NCBI GenBank assembly: GCA_016705365.1
Contig: JADIYI010000005.1
Coordinates: forward strand, 124,001 to 188,000
Reading direction: 5' to 3'
DNA: 64,000 nucleotides
DNA from: Gammaproteobacteria bacterium
GTDB taxonomy: Bacteria > Pseudomonadota > Gammaproteobacteria > Pseudomonadales > UBA5518
Made by a program: the position numbers and the translations under genes
The notes under the pieces: model-generated
The model's input: the letters and a program-made list of their open reading frames with translations, nothing else
The model's database searches: none
Told to the model about the DNA's origin: nothing
Shown here: positions 25,597 through 33,963 of the stretch, in pieces
Position numbering within the stretch: the first letter of the stretch is position 1
How the letters are laid out: every line of letters begins with the position of its first letter

Positions 25597-26678
25597 CGCT
25601 CGTGCCCTTCCAGCATCGCCGTCATCATGGCCGCTACCGGATTTTCCAGCCAGATAGTGTGATCCTCCGGAATCACACCGCGCTTGACCCAGCGGTTCAT
25701 TACCGACACCACCAGCACCGAATAGCGTACTGCCGCATACAATTCGTAAAAATGCAGGTCGCCAAACGCATGGCCGCTGCACTGCTCAAAACAAGCCTGT
25801 TGCTCCTGCCGGGTCAACTCCCCGGGCAGCCGCTCAATCCCCTGCGCCTCGTGGGCATAGCGATCGAACATCAGCCACCAGCCGATGTCCGTGGCAGCGG
25901 GCGCCAGCGTCATGGATTCGAAATCACAGACACACTGGCAGGTGAAATCCCGCCAGATCATATTGCCGGGGCGTGCGTCGCCCCAGCAAATGACCGGCTC
26001 GCCGACGTCAATCACACCGCTGCGCAATTGCTCGAACAACCAGGCAAACGCGCGATCCATATCGGGATGCACCCGCCCCGCCAGCTCCTGCCTCGCGTGC
26101 TCCCGCCAGAGCTGCAGATCGCGAACCAGATCGGGGCCGCCATCAACCAGCCACTCGGCGCCCGCTGCACGCCAGTCAACCCGGTGAATCTTCGCCATGG
26201 TCTCCAGACCGTGTTGCAGCATCTGTTTACGCTGCTGCGGCAAGGCTTCAGTGAAAAACCCTTCGAAGGTGTAAATTGGATCCTCGATAGGCACATCACC
26301 ACCGATATACTCCATCGCAAAAAACGGCAACCCCAGCAACGAGGGATCCGGCTCCAGAGCAATCAGCGGAGCGACCGGCACTTCACTGTGGCTGTGGAGC
26401 AATTCAATCGCCCGGTACTGCTGCTCGATCGCGGAAGAAAACGCGCTGCAGTGCTTGGGGTAAACAATGCTGGACTCCGGTTCCATGCGCACTACGACGC
26501 GCTCCGTGCGGGTTTGACCCGCGCGAGTGACGCTTGCCGGAATAATCATCGTAGTCGCCGAGTAGCCACTGCCCTCCGGCTTTGCCATACCCTCGGCGAT
26601 CGTCAACGCATCAACGCCCGCCCAATGTTGCAGCAGCCATTGCTCGAGCTTCAGGCTGAATTGCGTATCCGTTTCCAT
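25593..26678 (-). CDS. Aminoglycoside-phosphotransferase-like kinase family protein
   Basis: A 361-residue protein with a eukaryotic-like kinase fold. It has an N-terminal lobe with V-V-R-M-E-P (ATP lysine position replaced by Arg), a Y-I-G-G hinge, a catalytic loop I-C-W-G-D-A-R-P-G-N-M-I-W near residue 232 and a metal-binding C-D-F-E near 252. Members of this subgroup often sit in lipid or steroid catabolic regions and are rarely true antibiotic kinases; some relate to acyl-CoA dehydrogenase 10/11-type domains. Coupled to the downstream DUF gene by a 4-nt overlap. Substrate unknown. Confidence 0.75.
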   Translation of the reverse strand: METDTQFSLKLEQWLLQHWAGVDALTIAEGMAKPEGSGYSATTMIIPASVTRAGQTRTERVVVRMEPESSIVYPKHCSAFSSAIEQQYRAIELLHSHSEVPVAPLIALEPDPSLLGLPFFAMEYIGGDVPIEDPIYTFEGFFTEALPQQRKQMLQHGLETMAKIHRVDWRAAGAEWLVDGGPDLVRDLQLWREHARQELAGRVHPDMDRAFAWLFEQLRSGVIDVGEPVICWGDARPGNMIWRDFTCQCVCDFESMTLAPAATDIGWWLMFDRYAHEAQGIERLPGELTRQEQQACFEQCSGHAFGDLHFYELYAAVRYSVLVVSVMNRWVKRGVIPEDHTIWLENPVAAMMTAMLEGHER

Positions 26679-26934
26679 CGCCCGGGCTCTCTGCTGTTAT
26701 TTTCAACCGCATGGTAATCGATAAGCGATGGCGTGGCTCCAACGTGTGACAGACCCAAGTCGGGGGACACCGCGTTTTGCCACGGCTGAACAGCGGCGGT
26801 TCATGCGTAACCGTGGCGAGTTTCATGGTCGGGGTGGATGACCGAGGTGCGTCCCGCGCGGTGCGGCAATCCCGATCACGGGGCTTGATATCGTGGTCAG
26901 CAAGGCAACTGTGACTGCAACAAGCTGCGGAAAC

Positions 26935-27606
26935 TCACTTCTCGAACGCCCGGATGATCTGCCGCAGGCCGGCGAGAAACTGGGTATCCTCCGAGGAGGA
27001 TGCAATCTGTGCGGCCAACTCGACGACCTTCGGGTATCGGTTACGCGAGAGCACTTCATAGCGGGCTTTGCGCTGGCGCAATTGCTCCTCGTCATCCCCA
27101 TCCGTAGCCGCAAGCCCGGAGCCATGCCCCATCAACACCACGGCACCAATGGTATAGGCCATCGCCGTGTGAAACAGCCGGGCCGCCCGCTCGGCCGGCA
27201 ACCCGGCCCGACACAGCACGGCGAGTATCTTTTCCATGACAGCCAGCGCGTTACCGGCTTGGTAGATGGCACCATTCAGCAACGGGATGATGCCTGGGTG
27301 TTCGCAAAGTGCCTTGCGCATCAGCAGGTAGGATTGCGCCAGCCACTCTCTCCAGTCTTCTGCCTCATGATTGGTGACGTCGTAATTTCCCACCACCAGG
27401 TCGACCAACTCGTCCTCGATCTCGGTCTTGTTCTTGTAGTGACGGTAGATCGCCATGGGGGTAACCCCCAGCGCGGCCGCCAGCTTGCGGATCGTCAAAC
27501 CCTCCAGGCCGTCGCTGTCCACGATGGCCAGCGTCGAGCGCAGGATCAGCTCCCGCGACAGTGCCGTCCGTCCGGCTTTCGCTTTATCGAATTTCTTTGC
27601 AGCCAT
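26935..27606 (-). CDS. TetR-family transcriptional repressor
   Basis: A 223-residue regulator with an N-terminal helix-turn-helix (L-T-I-R-K-L-A-A-A-L-G-V-T-P-M-A-I-Y-R-H-Y-K-N-K near residues 38-61) and an all-helical ligand domain. The ATG at 27606 gives the standard TetR start; a TTG at 27654 with AGGGAGG just upstream would add 16 residues and remains possible. It is divergent from the molybdoenzyme operon. A TetR-type palindrome lies in that operon's promoter, so it most likely represses it until a substrate-derived ligand binds. Control of the downstream phosphotransferase pair is also possible because they share orientation. Confidence 0.85.
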   Translation of the reverse strand: MAAKKFDKAKAGRTALSRELILRSTLAIVDSDGLEGLTIRKLAAALGVTPMAIYRHYKNKTEIEDELVDLVVGNYDVTNHEAEDWREWLAQSYLLMRKALCEHPGIIPLLNGAIYQAGNALAVMEKILAVLCRAGLPAERAARLFHTAMAYTIGAVVLMGHGSGLAATDGDDEEQLRQRKARYEVLSRNRYPKVVELAAQIASSSEDTQFLAGLRQIIRAFEK

Positions 27607-27735
27607 ATCCGGTTTGAGTTCTTGATCGACTACAGGGTCGCCGCATTCTAGCAACCATCCTCCCTGCCGAGCCTATAGTCGCCGAAGTTGACTCAGATCA
27701 AGCGACAGGCACAAATTCCAGAAAGTGCATCTACA

Positions 27736-27763
27736 TTGAAGTATACGATGTATACCGTATAAA
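27736..27763 (+). promoter_or_regulatory. Promoter of the molybdoenzyme operon
   Basis: TTGAAG at 27736-27741 (four matches to -35) and TATAAA at 27758-27763 (five matches to -10), spacing 16 nt. It lies 52 nt upstream of the gamma-subunit start at 27816. Confidence 0.5.
27742..27761. promoter_or_regulatory. Candidate TetR operator overlapping the promoter
   Basis: Inverted repeat TATACG (27742-27747) - 8 nt - CGTATA (27756-27761); a partly overlapping repeat GTATAC-GAT-GTATAC covers 27741-27755. It fills the spacer and covers part of the -10, an arrangement suited to repression by the divergent TetR protein. Confidence 0.55.
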
Positions 27764-27815
27764 AATCAGTACACCTCGCTTGAAGAATACGGGCAAACGA
27801 CGGGAGATTGTCACC

Positions 27816-28463
27816 ATGCACGCTAAAGGGCTGAGCATTCCTGCCAGTGAATTATCCCGGCCAGGTGCCGAAATCTGGCAACAGGCAGAGCGCACCAGAA
27901 TACCCCTGGCCGGTGTTCCGCTGTCACTGCAGCCCACGGAATTCATTAAAAATACCTTCCGCAATCAGCCGGTTGGCACAACCGCGGAGCTGCAGTTCAG
28001 CGCTCTGCACAACGGCGAGGTGATCGCCCTGCGCCTGGAGTGGGCGGATCCCGATCGGGACACCGATATCGATGACAACGACCACTTCCCCGATGGCGCG
28101 GCGCTGATGTTTCCGTTCAAGGGCGATGCCCCCCTGGTCACCATGGGTTCCAAAGAGCAGCCGGTCAACGCCTGGCACTGGCGCGCCGACCGCGAGGGCG
28201 TGGCACATAACAATATCGCCGTCGGTCTGGGCACCAGCCGGGTGACCAGCGGAGCGGAGATCAGCACCCGTGCCAATCATGAAAATGCGCGCTGGCAGGT
28301 GGTATTCCTCCGTCAACTGCAGCGTCAGGGCGTGGATACCACCGTGCAATTCAGCCCGGGCCAGACCACCCGGATCGCCTTTGCGGTCTGGCAAGGCAGC
28401 AATGGTGAACGTGCCGGTCTGAAAGCCTTTTCTCCCGGTTGGCACGAATTCACCCTGGCCTGA
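27816..28463 (+). CDS. Type II DMSO-reductase-family enzyme, heme-binding gamma subunit
   Basis: A 215-residue protein of the ethylbenzene dehydrogenase gamma/DMSO reductase heme-b family, which carries electrons from the iron-sulfur subunit to a periplasmic acceptor. Family features seen: L-R-L-E-W-A-D-P-D-R-D near 75 and F-P-D-G-A-A-L-M-F-P near 95 (a methionine in the latter region is a heme ligand in EbdC), and a terminal A-F-A-V-W-Q-G-S-N-G-E-R. No signal peptide is visible, so export, if it occurs, would be together with the Tat-signal-bearing alpha subunit. The ATG at 27816 with GGGAG at 27802-27806 is preferred over the TTG at 27780. It is first in the operon; the beta gene follows after 18 nt. 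Confidence 0.82.
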   Translation: MHAKGLSIPASELSRPGAEIWQQAERTRIPLAGVPLSLQPTEFIKNTFRNQPVGTTAELQFSALHNGEVIALRLEWADPDRDTDIDDNDHFPDGAALMFPFKGDAPLVTMGSKEQPVNAWHWRADREGVAHNNIAVGLGTSRVTSGAEISTRANHENARWQVVFLRQLQRQGVDTTVQFSPGQTTRIAFAVWQGSNGERAGLKAFSPGWHEFTLA

Positions 28464-28481
28464 ATCGACAGGAGCGCAGTG

Positions 28482-29678
28482 ATGTCTCGAAATCCCGGCG
28501 GATCAAGAAATCAGACCGGTCGCATGATCGACGGTGAGCTGCAGCAATCGAAGCGTCAGCTGGCCATGGTCTTTGACCTGAACAAATGCCTGGGCTGCCA
28601 TACCTGCTCCATTGCCTGCAAGACCCAGTGGACCGGTGAAGAAGGCATGGAAAACATGTGGTGGACGGTGGTCAATACCATGCCCGGGGAAGGCACTCCG
28701 AAAAGCTGGGAAAGCATGGGCGGCGGCTTCGATGGCAACCACAATGCCAATCCCGGCCGGATCCCCTTGCGGGATGAATACGGCGAGGCGTGGAAGTTCA
28801 ATCACAAGGAGGTCTTTGAAGGCGGCAAGGGCAAGAATGCTTATCTGCAGCCGGAGAGCAAGAAGGGGAAACCCGACTGGGGCGCCAACTGGGACGAGGA
28901 TCAGGGTGCGGGCGAATATCCCAACTCCTACTATTTTTACCTGCCGCGCATCTGTAACCACTGCTCCCACCCGGCCTGCGTCGAAGCCTGCCCCCGGGGT
29001 GCGATCACCAAGCGCGAGAAAGACGGCATCGTGCTGATCAACGAGAAGCGTTGCAAGGGTTATCGCTTCTGCATGGCCGCCTGCCCCTACAAACGCATCT
29101 ACTTCAACCCGTTGAAGGACACCAGCCAGAAATGTATTTTTTGTTTTCCCCGCATCGAGAAAGGGGTGGCACCGGCCTGTGCCCGCCAGTGTCCGGGGCG
29201 TATGCGTTTTGTCGGCTATCTCGATGACGAGGACGGACCGGTTCACCAGCTGGTCCACAAGTACAAGGTTGCGCTGCCGCTGCACCCGGAATACGGCACC
29301 GACGCCAATGTTTTTTATGTTCCACCGCTGTCGCCACCGAAGCTGGATATTGACGGCAAGCTGCTCGAGGACCAGCCGCGGATACCCATCGAGTACCTGC
29401 GCAATCTGTTCGGCGAGCGCGTCGACGGGGTGCTGGAGACCCTCAGACAGGAGATGGGCAAAAAACAGCGCGGCGAAAAATCCGGGTTGATGGACTCATT
29501 GATCGTCTACAGCTGGCCCAGGGACATCTTCCCCGGCTTCCCCGAAGATCCAGCCCGCCTGGAGCAGGTATTGAACAAGCCGATGGCCCGCAACATCGGC
29601 AATGGCCCAGGTGCTGCGGGCGTCAATACCCTCCCGGATGACGGCGTCTTGTATCAGGAAATAAAGCTTCAGTCATAA
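28482..29678 (+). CDS. Type II DMSO-reductase-family enzyme, iron-sulfur beta subunit
   Basis: A 398-residue electron-transfer subunit with four cysteine clusters. The first is C-L-G-C-H-T-C-S-I-A-C-K. The second, near 160, is C-N-H-C-S-H-P-A-C-V-E-A-C-P. The third is C-K-G-Y-R-F-C-M-A-A-C-P, where an aromatic residue replaces one cysteine, as in [3Fe-4S] sites. The last is C-I-F-C with later C-A-R-Q-C-P-G. This is the pattern of NarH, EbdB, DdhB and SerB. The ATG at 28482 follows GGAG at 28471-28474; a GTG one codon earlier is also possible. It hands electrons from the molybdenum subunit to the heme gamma subunit. The alpha gene follows after 10 nt. Confidence 0.9.
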   Translation: MSRNPGGSRNQTGRMIDGELQQSKRQLAMVFDLNKCLGCHTCSIACKTQWTGEEGMENMWWTVVNTMPGEGTPKSWESMGGGFDGNHNANPGRIPLRDEYGEAWKFNHKEVFEGGKGKNAYLQPESKKGKPDWGANWDEDQGAGEYPNSYYFYLPRICNHCSHPACVEACPRGAITKREKDGIVLINEKRCKGYRFCMAACPYKRIYFNPLKDTSQKCIFCFPRIEKGVAPACARQCPGRMRFVGYLDDEDGPVHQLVHKYKVALPLHPEYGTDANVFYVPPLSPPKLDIDGKLLEDQPRIPIEYLRNLFGERVDGVLETLRQEMGKKQRGEKSGLMDSLIVYSWPRDIFPGFPEDPARLEQVLNKPMARNIGNGPGAAGVNTLPDDGVLYQEIKLQS

Positions 29679-29688
29679 GGAGGTCGCC

Positions 29689-32580
29689 ATGGCCACGGGT
29701 GTGAATCGGCGCTCATTCTTGAAAGGTAGCGCTAGCGCCTCGCTGATGCTCTGCATGGGGCAATTGAGCTGGGCAGCCGGAGCGGGCCGGACGGCCTTCA
29801 CCGATCTGCTGGCGGGAGAGAATATCGTCTATGACGGCTTTCAGGATTTGTACCGGGAGAAGTGGCAGTGGGACCGGATTGCCAAGAGCACCCACTTCGT
29901 CAACTGCTGGTATCAGCGCAACTGCAGCTGGAATGTTTATGTAAAGAACAACATCGTCTGGCGCGAGGAGCAGTCGGCCACCTATGAGCAGGTTGACCCC
30001 AACGTGCCCGACTTCAACCCCCGCGGCTGCCAGAAAGGCGCCTGCTACAGCCAGCGCATGTACGACGCAGGGCGCCTCACCCATCCGCTGAAACGGGTCG
30101 GGGAGCGCGGCGAAGCCAAGTGGATGCGCATCTCGTGGGAGGATGCGCTCAACGAGATCGCCGACAAGTTCATCGATGTGGTCACCACTGATGGTGCCGG
30201 TGCGGTGACCTGGGATCCGGGCACAGCCAATGCGGGCGGTGGCGCCTCGGTGGCTACGCACCGGGTTGGTCATATCCTCGACACGCCGTTGATCGACGTA
30301 AACACCGAAGTGGGGGATCATCACCCCGGAGCCCAGACCACCGTCGGCAAGATCTCCTTCTCGGGTTCCATGGATGATCTGTTCTATTCGGACCTGATCC
30401 TGATCTGGGGTGGCAACCCGGTCTACACCCAGATCCCCAACGCCCACTTCATCAACGAGGCCCGCTATAACGGTGCCCACATCGTGACCATCGCCCCGGA
30501 CTTCAACGCCTCCTCGGTGCACGCCGACACCTGGCTGGGGGTCAATCCAGGCAGCGATGCGGCGCTGGCCCTGTCGCTGGTGCAGGTCATCATCGAGGAA
30601 GGCCTGCACCAGAGCGAGTTCATCAAGGAGCAGACCGATCTGCCGCTGCTGGTGCGGATCGACAACGAGCTGTTCCTGCGCGAGAGCGATATGGAAGAGG
30701 GCGGAGCCGAGGATCTGTTCTATGTCTACGACGCGGCCAGCGGGCGAGTCAGGCAGATGAACAACAAGACCCTGGCACTGGCGGAACTGAACCCTGCGCT
30801 CGAGGGTGAATACACCGCCAACACCAGGGACGGGCCGGTGCGGGTCACCACGGTATTCAGCAAGCTGCGCAAGCAGGTCAACGACAGCTATACCCCGGAA
30901 CAGACTTTCAGCACCACCGGCGTACACCCGGACAATGTGCGCAAACTGGCGCGCCGGATCGCCAACGCCAGAGCCGCGGTCTGCGTCGCCCAGTCCAGCT
31001 TCTCCAAGTACTACCACGGTATGGAGATGGAGCGCTGCCAGATCCTGGTGCTGACCATCTGCGGCCAGATCGGTAAAAAAGGCAGCGGTATCACTGGCTT
31101 CCCGGCCATTTCCCCGGACGGCGGCGCCTCGTTTGTGAACCTGCCGGGTGGTCTGCCCATTTCGCTCGGCACCCTGGCGGTGGCCAAGGATGTACTGCCC
31201 ACCATCATCAAGGGCAAATTCAAGGGCAATACCATGGAGGCCATCCTCTATGAGATTGTCCAGGATGCGTACCGCGATGGCGGATACGTGGCGGGCAATC
31301 TGTTCTATTACAACGTCGGCTTGCAGGCGCTGTACGGCAGCGCGAAAAAATACGACCCCACGATGAAACGGGAGCTGAACGATTTTCTCGAGGAATCCTA
31401 CAGCAAGGGCTGGCAGATCCGCCCGGAACAGACCCGACAGCGTATTTTCTTCGAGATCGGGGGCAATATCCTGCGTCGTGCCCGGGGCTACGATGTACTG
31501 GAGAAAACCCTGGTCAAGGAGCTGGACCTGCTCGTCACGGTGGACTGGCGGATGAGCAACACGGCCCTGCACAGTGACTACGTGCTGCCGGCGGCGGGCT
31601 GGTACGAGAAGGACGATATTCTCTGGGCGACTCCGCTGTCGCCCTATATTCATATCATCAGCCGTGCTACCGAGCCCCTGGCCGAATCCAGATCAGACTG
31701 GGCGTTTCATTGCCTGATGATGAAAGCGATACAGAATCGCGCCAAGGCGCGTGGTATCAAGTACTTCAAGGATCGCAAAGGTCGGGATCGCCGCCTGGAC
31801 GATGTCTACGACCAGTTCACGTTCGGTGGCCAGTTCCACGAGGACAATCCCGAGGCGTTCCTGGAAAAAGTCTTGGAAAACACCACTAACCTGGACGGTA
31901 TCACCTGGGAAGAAATCAAGGAAAAAGGCTTCCAGCGGGTCACCGGCCTGGGCAATCACTTTATCAATATCGGCAATGCCACCGATATCAAGCCCAATGA
32001 GACCATTACTGCCAATACCTGGCACACCGAAAAAAAAGAGCCTTGGCCAACCCTGACCCGTCGGCTGCAATTTTATATCGACCACCCTTATTACCTGGAG
32101 CAGCAAGAACAGTTGCCGGTGCACAAGGACAGCCCGAAGATCGGCGGTGACTACCCGCTGATGCTGGTGGGCGCGCACACTCGCTGGTCCATCCACGCGG
32201 CCTGGCGCGACCAGCCACATCTGTTGCGGCTCGGTGGTCGCGGCGAGCCAACGGTGTGGATCAATACCGAGGACGCCACAACTCGGGGTATCAAGGACAA
32301 CGATCGGGTTCGCGTGTTCAACGACATCAACGGTTTCGAGACCTTGGCCAAGATCGTGCCCAGCCTGCGTCCCGGGCAGGTCATCATTTACCACGCCTGG
32401 GAGCCCTATCAGTACAAGAACCACAAGTCCTATGGCACACTGACGCCCAGCCCACTCAATCCGTTGTCGGTGGCCGGTGGTTATACGCATCTGCAGCCGA
32501 TGCCGGATGCCAACACGGCGGGACCCACCGATCGCGATACCCGTGTCGAGGTTGAACTGATCAGAAACCTGGCGTCATGA
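29689..32580 (+). CDS. Type II DMSO-reductase-family enzyme, molybdopterin alpha subunit (ethylbenzene/C25-dehydrogenase-like)
   Basis: Catalytic subunit of 963 residues. The Tat signal N-R-R-S-F-L-K (residues 6-12) sends the folded enzyme to the periplasm. The N-terminal cluster site is H69, C73, C79 and C114, the histidine-type FS0 of type II enzymes, but with an unusual C-x5-C step. The Mo ligand is predicted to be D210 in V-G-D-H-H-P-G-A-Q-T, aligning with the NarG aspartate. C-terminal molybdopterin-binding blocks follow (about 830-950). Relatives hydroxylate ethylbenzene, p-cymene or the tertiary C25 of sterol side chains, or act on DMS, selenate and chlorate; the substrate here cannot be decided. 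Strong ribosome site AAGGAGG at 29678-29684. Its stop overlaps the chaperone start (ATGA at 32577). Confidence 0.9.
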   Translation: MATGVNRRSFLKGSASASLMLCMGQLSWAAGAGRTAFTDLLAGENIVYDGFQDLYREKWQWDRIAKSTHFVNCWYQRNCSWNVYVKNNIVWREEQSATYEQVDPNVPDFNPRGCQKGACYSQRMYDAGRLTHPLKRVGERGEAKWMRISWEDALNEIADKFIDVVTTDGAGAVTWDPGTANAGGGASVATHRVGHILDTPLIDVNTEVGDHHPGAQTTVGKISFSGSMDDLFYSDLILIWGGNPVYTQIPNAHFINEARYNGAHIVTIAPDFNASSVHADTWLGVNPGSDAALALSLVQVIIEEGLHQSEFIKEQTDLPLLVRIDNELFLRESDMEEGGAEDLFYVYDAASGRVRQMNNKTLALAELNPALEGEYTANTRDGPVRVTTVFSKLRKQVNDSYTPEQTFSTTGVHPDNVRKLARRIANARAAVCVAQSSFSKYYHGMEMERCQILVLTICGQIGKKGSGITGFPAISPDGGASFVNLPGGLPISLGTLAVAKDVLPTIIKGKFKGNTMEAILYEIVQDAYRDGGYVAGNLFYYNVGLQALYGSAKKYDPTMKRELNDFLEESYSKGWQIRPEQTRQRIFFEIGGNILRRARGYDVLEKTLVKELDLLVTVDWRMSNTALHSDYVLPAAGWYEKDDILWATPLSPYIHIISRATEPLAESRSDWAFHCLMMKAIQNRAKARGIKYFKDRKGRDRRLDDVYDQFTFGGQFHEDNPEAFLEKVLENTTNLDGITWEEIKEKGFQRVTGLGNHFINIGNATDIKPNETITANTWHTEKKEPWPTLTRRLQFYIDHPYYLEQQEQLPVHKDSPKIGGDYPLMLVGAHTRWSIHAAWRDQPHLLRLGGRGEPTVWINTEDATTRGIKDNDRVRVFNDINGFETLAKIVPSLRPGQVIIYHAWEPYQYKNHKSYGTLTPSPLNPLSVAGGYTHLQPMPDANTAGPTDRDTRVEVELIRNLAS

Positions 32581-33254
32581 GCAATACAGCGGTCATCACG
32601 GATAGCACCTGCGACCTGGAGTCCGCGACCGTCGTTCGCAGCAAGCTCCATCAATTGTTTGCGCTGGCGATCACCTACCCCGATAGCGAGTGGGTGGCCG
32701 CAGTAAAGGCTGGCGAACTGGCTGAGAACCTGATGGGACTGCTGGGGCAGCTGGATGAGAACCTGCTCAGGGAAATCGACCGCAACGCCCTGTGTGACAG
32801 CGGCGCCGACGAGACGGCCCTGGCGGTGGAGTACACCCGCCTGTTCGACGTCGGCGGTGGTGACTCGCTGGTTTCTCTCTACGGAGGCCACCACCATGGC
32901 GGGCGCACAACGGCCATGGAAGAGGTGCTGCGCTTCTACCATCACTTCGGCTTGCAGTTGGATCATTCCCGGAACGAGCTGCCGGATCATTTGATCAGCG
33001 AACTGGAGTTTCTGCACTTCATGACTTTCCAGGAGGCCAGAATTGAAGCCCGGGGACAGGACGCCAGCCACTACCAGCGGGGGCAGAAAGATTTCATTGA
33101 ACGCCAGGTCGGGCGCTGGTTTCCCAAATTACGGGGCAAGCTGCAGGATCAGCAGCCACTGCGCTATTATGCGGTGCTTTTTGAATTGCTGGGCCGGTTC
33201 CTGCAGCATGAGCAGCAACGGCTGAGCCCCATATTTGTGCGTGCGGCAGGCTGA
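32577..33254 (+). CDS. TorD/DmsD-family molybdoenzyme maturation chaperone (delta)
   Basis: A 225-residue, all-helical cytoplasmic protein with the TorD-type pattern: an N-terminal helix L-H-Q-L-F-A-L-A-I-T-Y-P, then E-Y-T-R-L-F-D-V-G-G near 83, Y-x-x-F-G-L near 122, and L-E-F-L-H-F-M near 142. Such proteins bind the Tat signal and insert the cofactor before export. It corresponds to EbdD/DdhD. It is encoded directly after and overlapping the alpha subunit, which supports a dedicated role. Confidence 0.85.
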   Translation: MSNTAVITDSTCDLESATVVRSKLHQLFALAITYPDSEWVAAVKAGELAENLMGLLGQLDENLLREIDRNALCDSGADETALAVEYTRLFDVGGGDSLVSLYGGHHHGGRTTAMEEVLRFYHHFGLQLDHSRNELPDHLISELEFLHFMTFQEARIEARGQDASHYQRGQKDFIERQVGRWFPKLRGKLQDQQPLRYYAVLFELLGRFLQHEQQRLSPIFVRAAG

Positions 33255-33287
33255 ATGACGCGCCGATTGAGAGGCTAAAAGCCCGGC

Positions 33288-33761
33288 ATGGAAGACATAG
33301 CCAAACTTGAAGGCCTGATGCAGGCCATGAAGGTGGACGGCAAGCTGATTGCCTTCGAATACACCCTGAGCACTGGTAATGGAGAGATCATCGATTCCAA
33401 TGTCGGGCAGACCCCGATGTTCTTTCAAACCGGTGTCGATGAGTTGCTGCCGGACCTGGAGGAAGCGCTGCTCAGCATGGCGGTCGGGGAACGCAAGCAG
33501 GTGCTTATTCCGCCGGAACGTGCCTATGGTCCGATTACGGAAAAAGCCCACCGCGTGTTCCCGCTGGCATCGATACCCGAAAAGGCCCGCCGCATCGGGC
33601 ACAAGCTGATGTCCCGCACGCGCGACGGCGCAGAGCGGATGGTGGAAGTGGTCGCCGTCGGGGACGACAAGGTGGTGCTGGATTTCAACCACCCGCTGGC
33701 AGGTCAGAGCCTGCACTTTGATGTGACGGTCATCACCAGCGAGCAACTTTCAGGCGCTTGA
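33288..33761 (+). CDS. FKBP-type peptidyl-prolyl isomerase (SlyD-like)
   Basis: A 157-residue protein with an FKBP domain: F-E-Y-T-L-S then G-E-I-I-D-S-N near 31, an inserted flap region (Y-G-P-I-T-E-K-A), and a closing V-V-L-D-F-N-H-P-L-A-G-Q-S-L near 128. This is the SlyD layout with the insert-in-flap chaperone domain, but without the histidine- and cysteine-rich metal tail. It sits 33 nt after the TorD-like gene in the same orientation and probably belongs to the operon, where it could assist folding of the large enzyme. No signal peptide. Confidence 0.83.
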   Translation: MEDIAKLEGLMQAMKVDGKLIAFEYTLSTGNGEIIDSNVGQTPMFFQTGVDELLPDLEEALLSMAVGERKQVLIPPERAYGPITEKAHRVFPLASIPEKARRIGHKLMSRTRDGAERMVEVVAVGDDKVVLDFNHPLAGQSLHFDVTVITSEQLSGA

Positions 33762-33963
33762 CCTGACGCGTTGCAGCCTGTCACCGGGGCACAAGTGTCA
33801 GTGGCGAGCGCGTTCGCAATCCGCGCGCAGCCGAGCGTTTGCTGCAATTGCGCGAAGTGCTGCATACCCGGGTTGGCTCAATCAGAACGCCACCACGCGC
33901 TGATCATCGGTTGGGGCTTCACGCGGGCGGGACTCCGCTTCCTCTTCGCACTCGAGTTCCGGC

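Noticed and set aside
25593..26678. Antibiotic (aminoglycoside) resistance gene
   Set aside because: The kinase fold alone does not show this; the context and the Arg at the ATP-Lys position point to another substrate.
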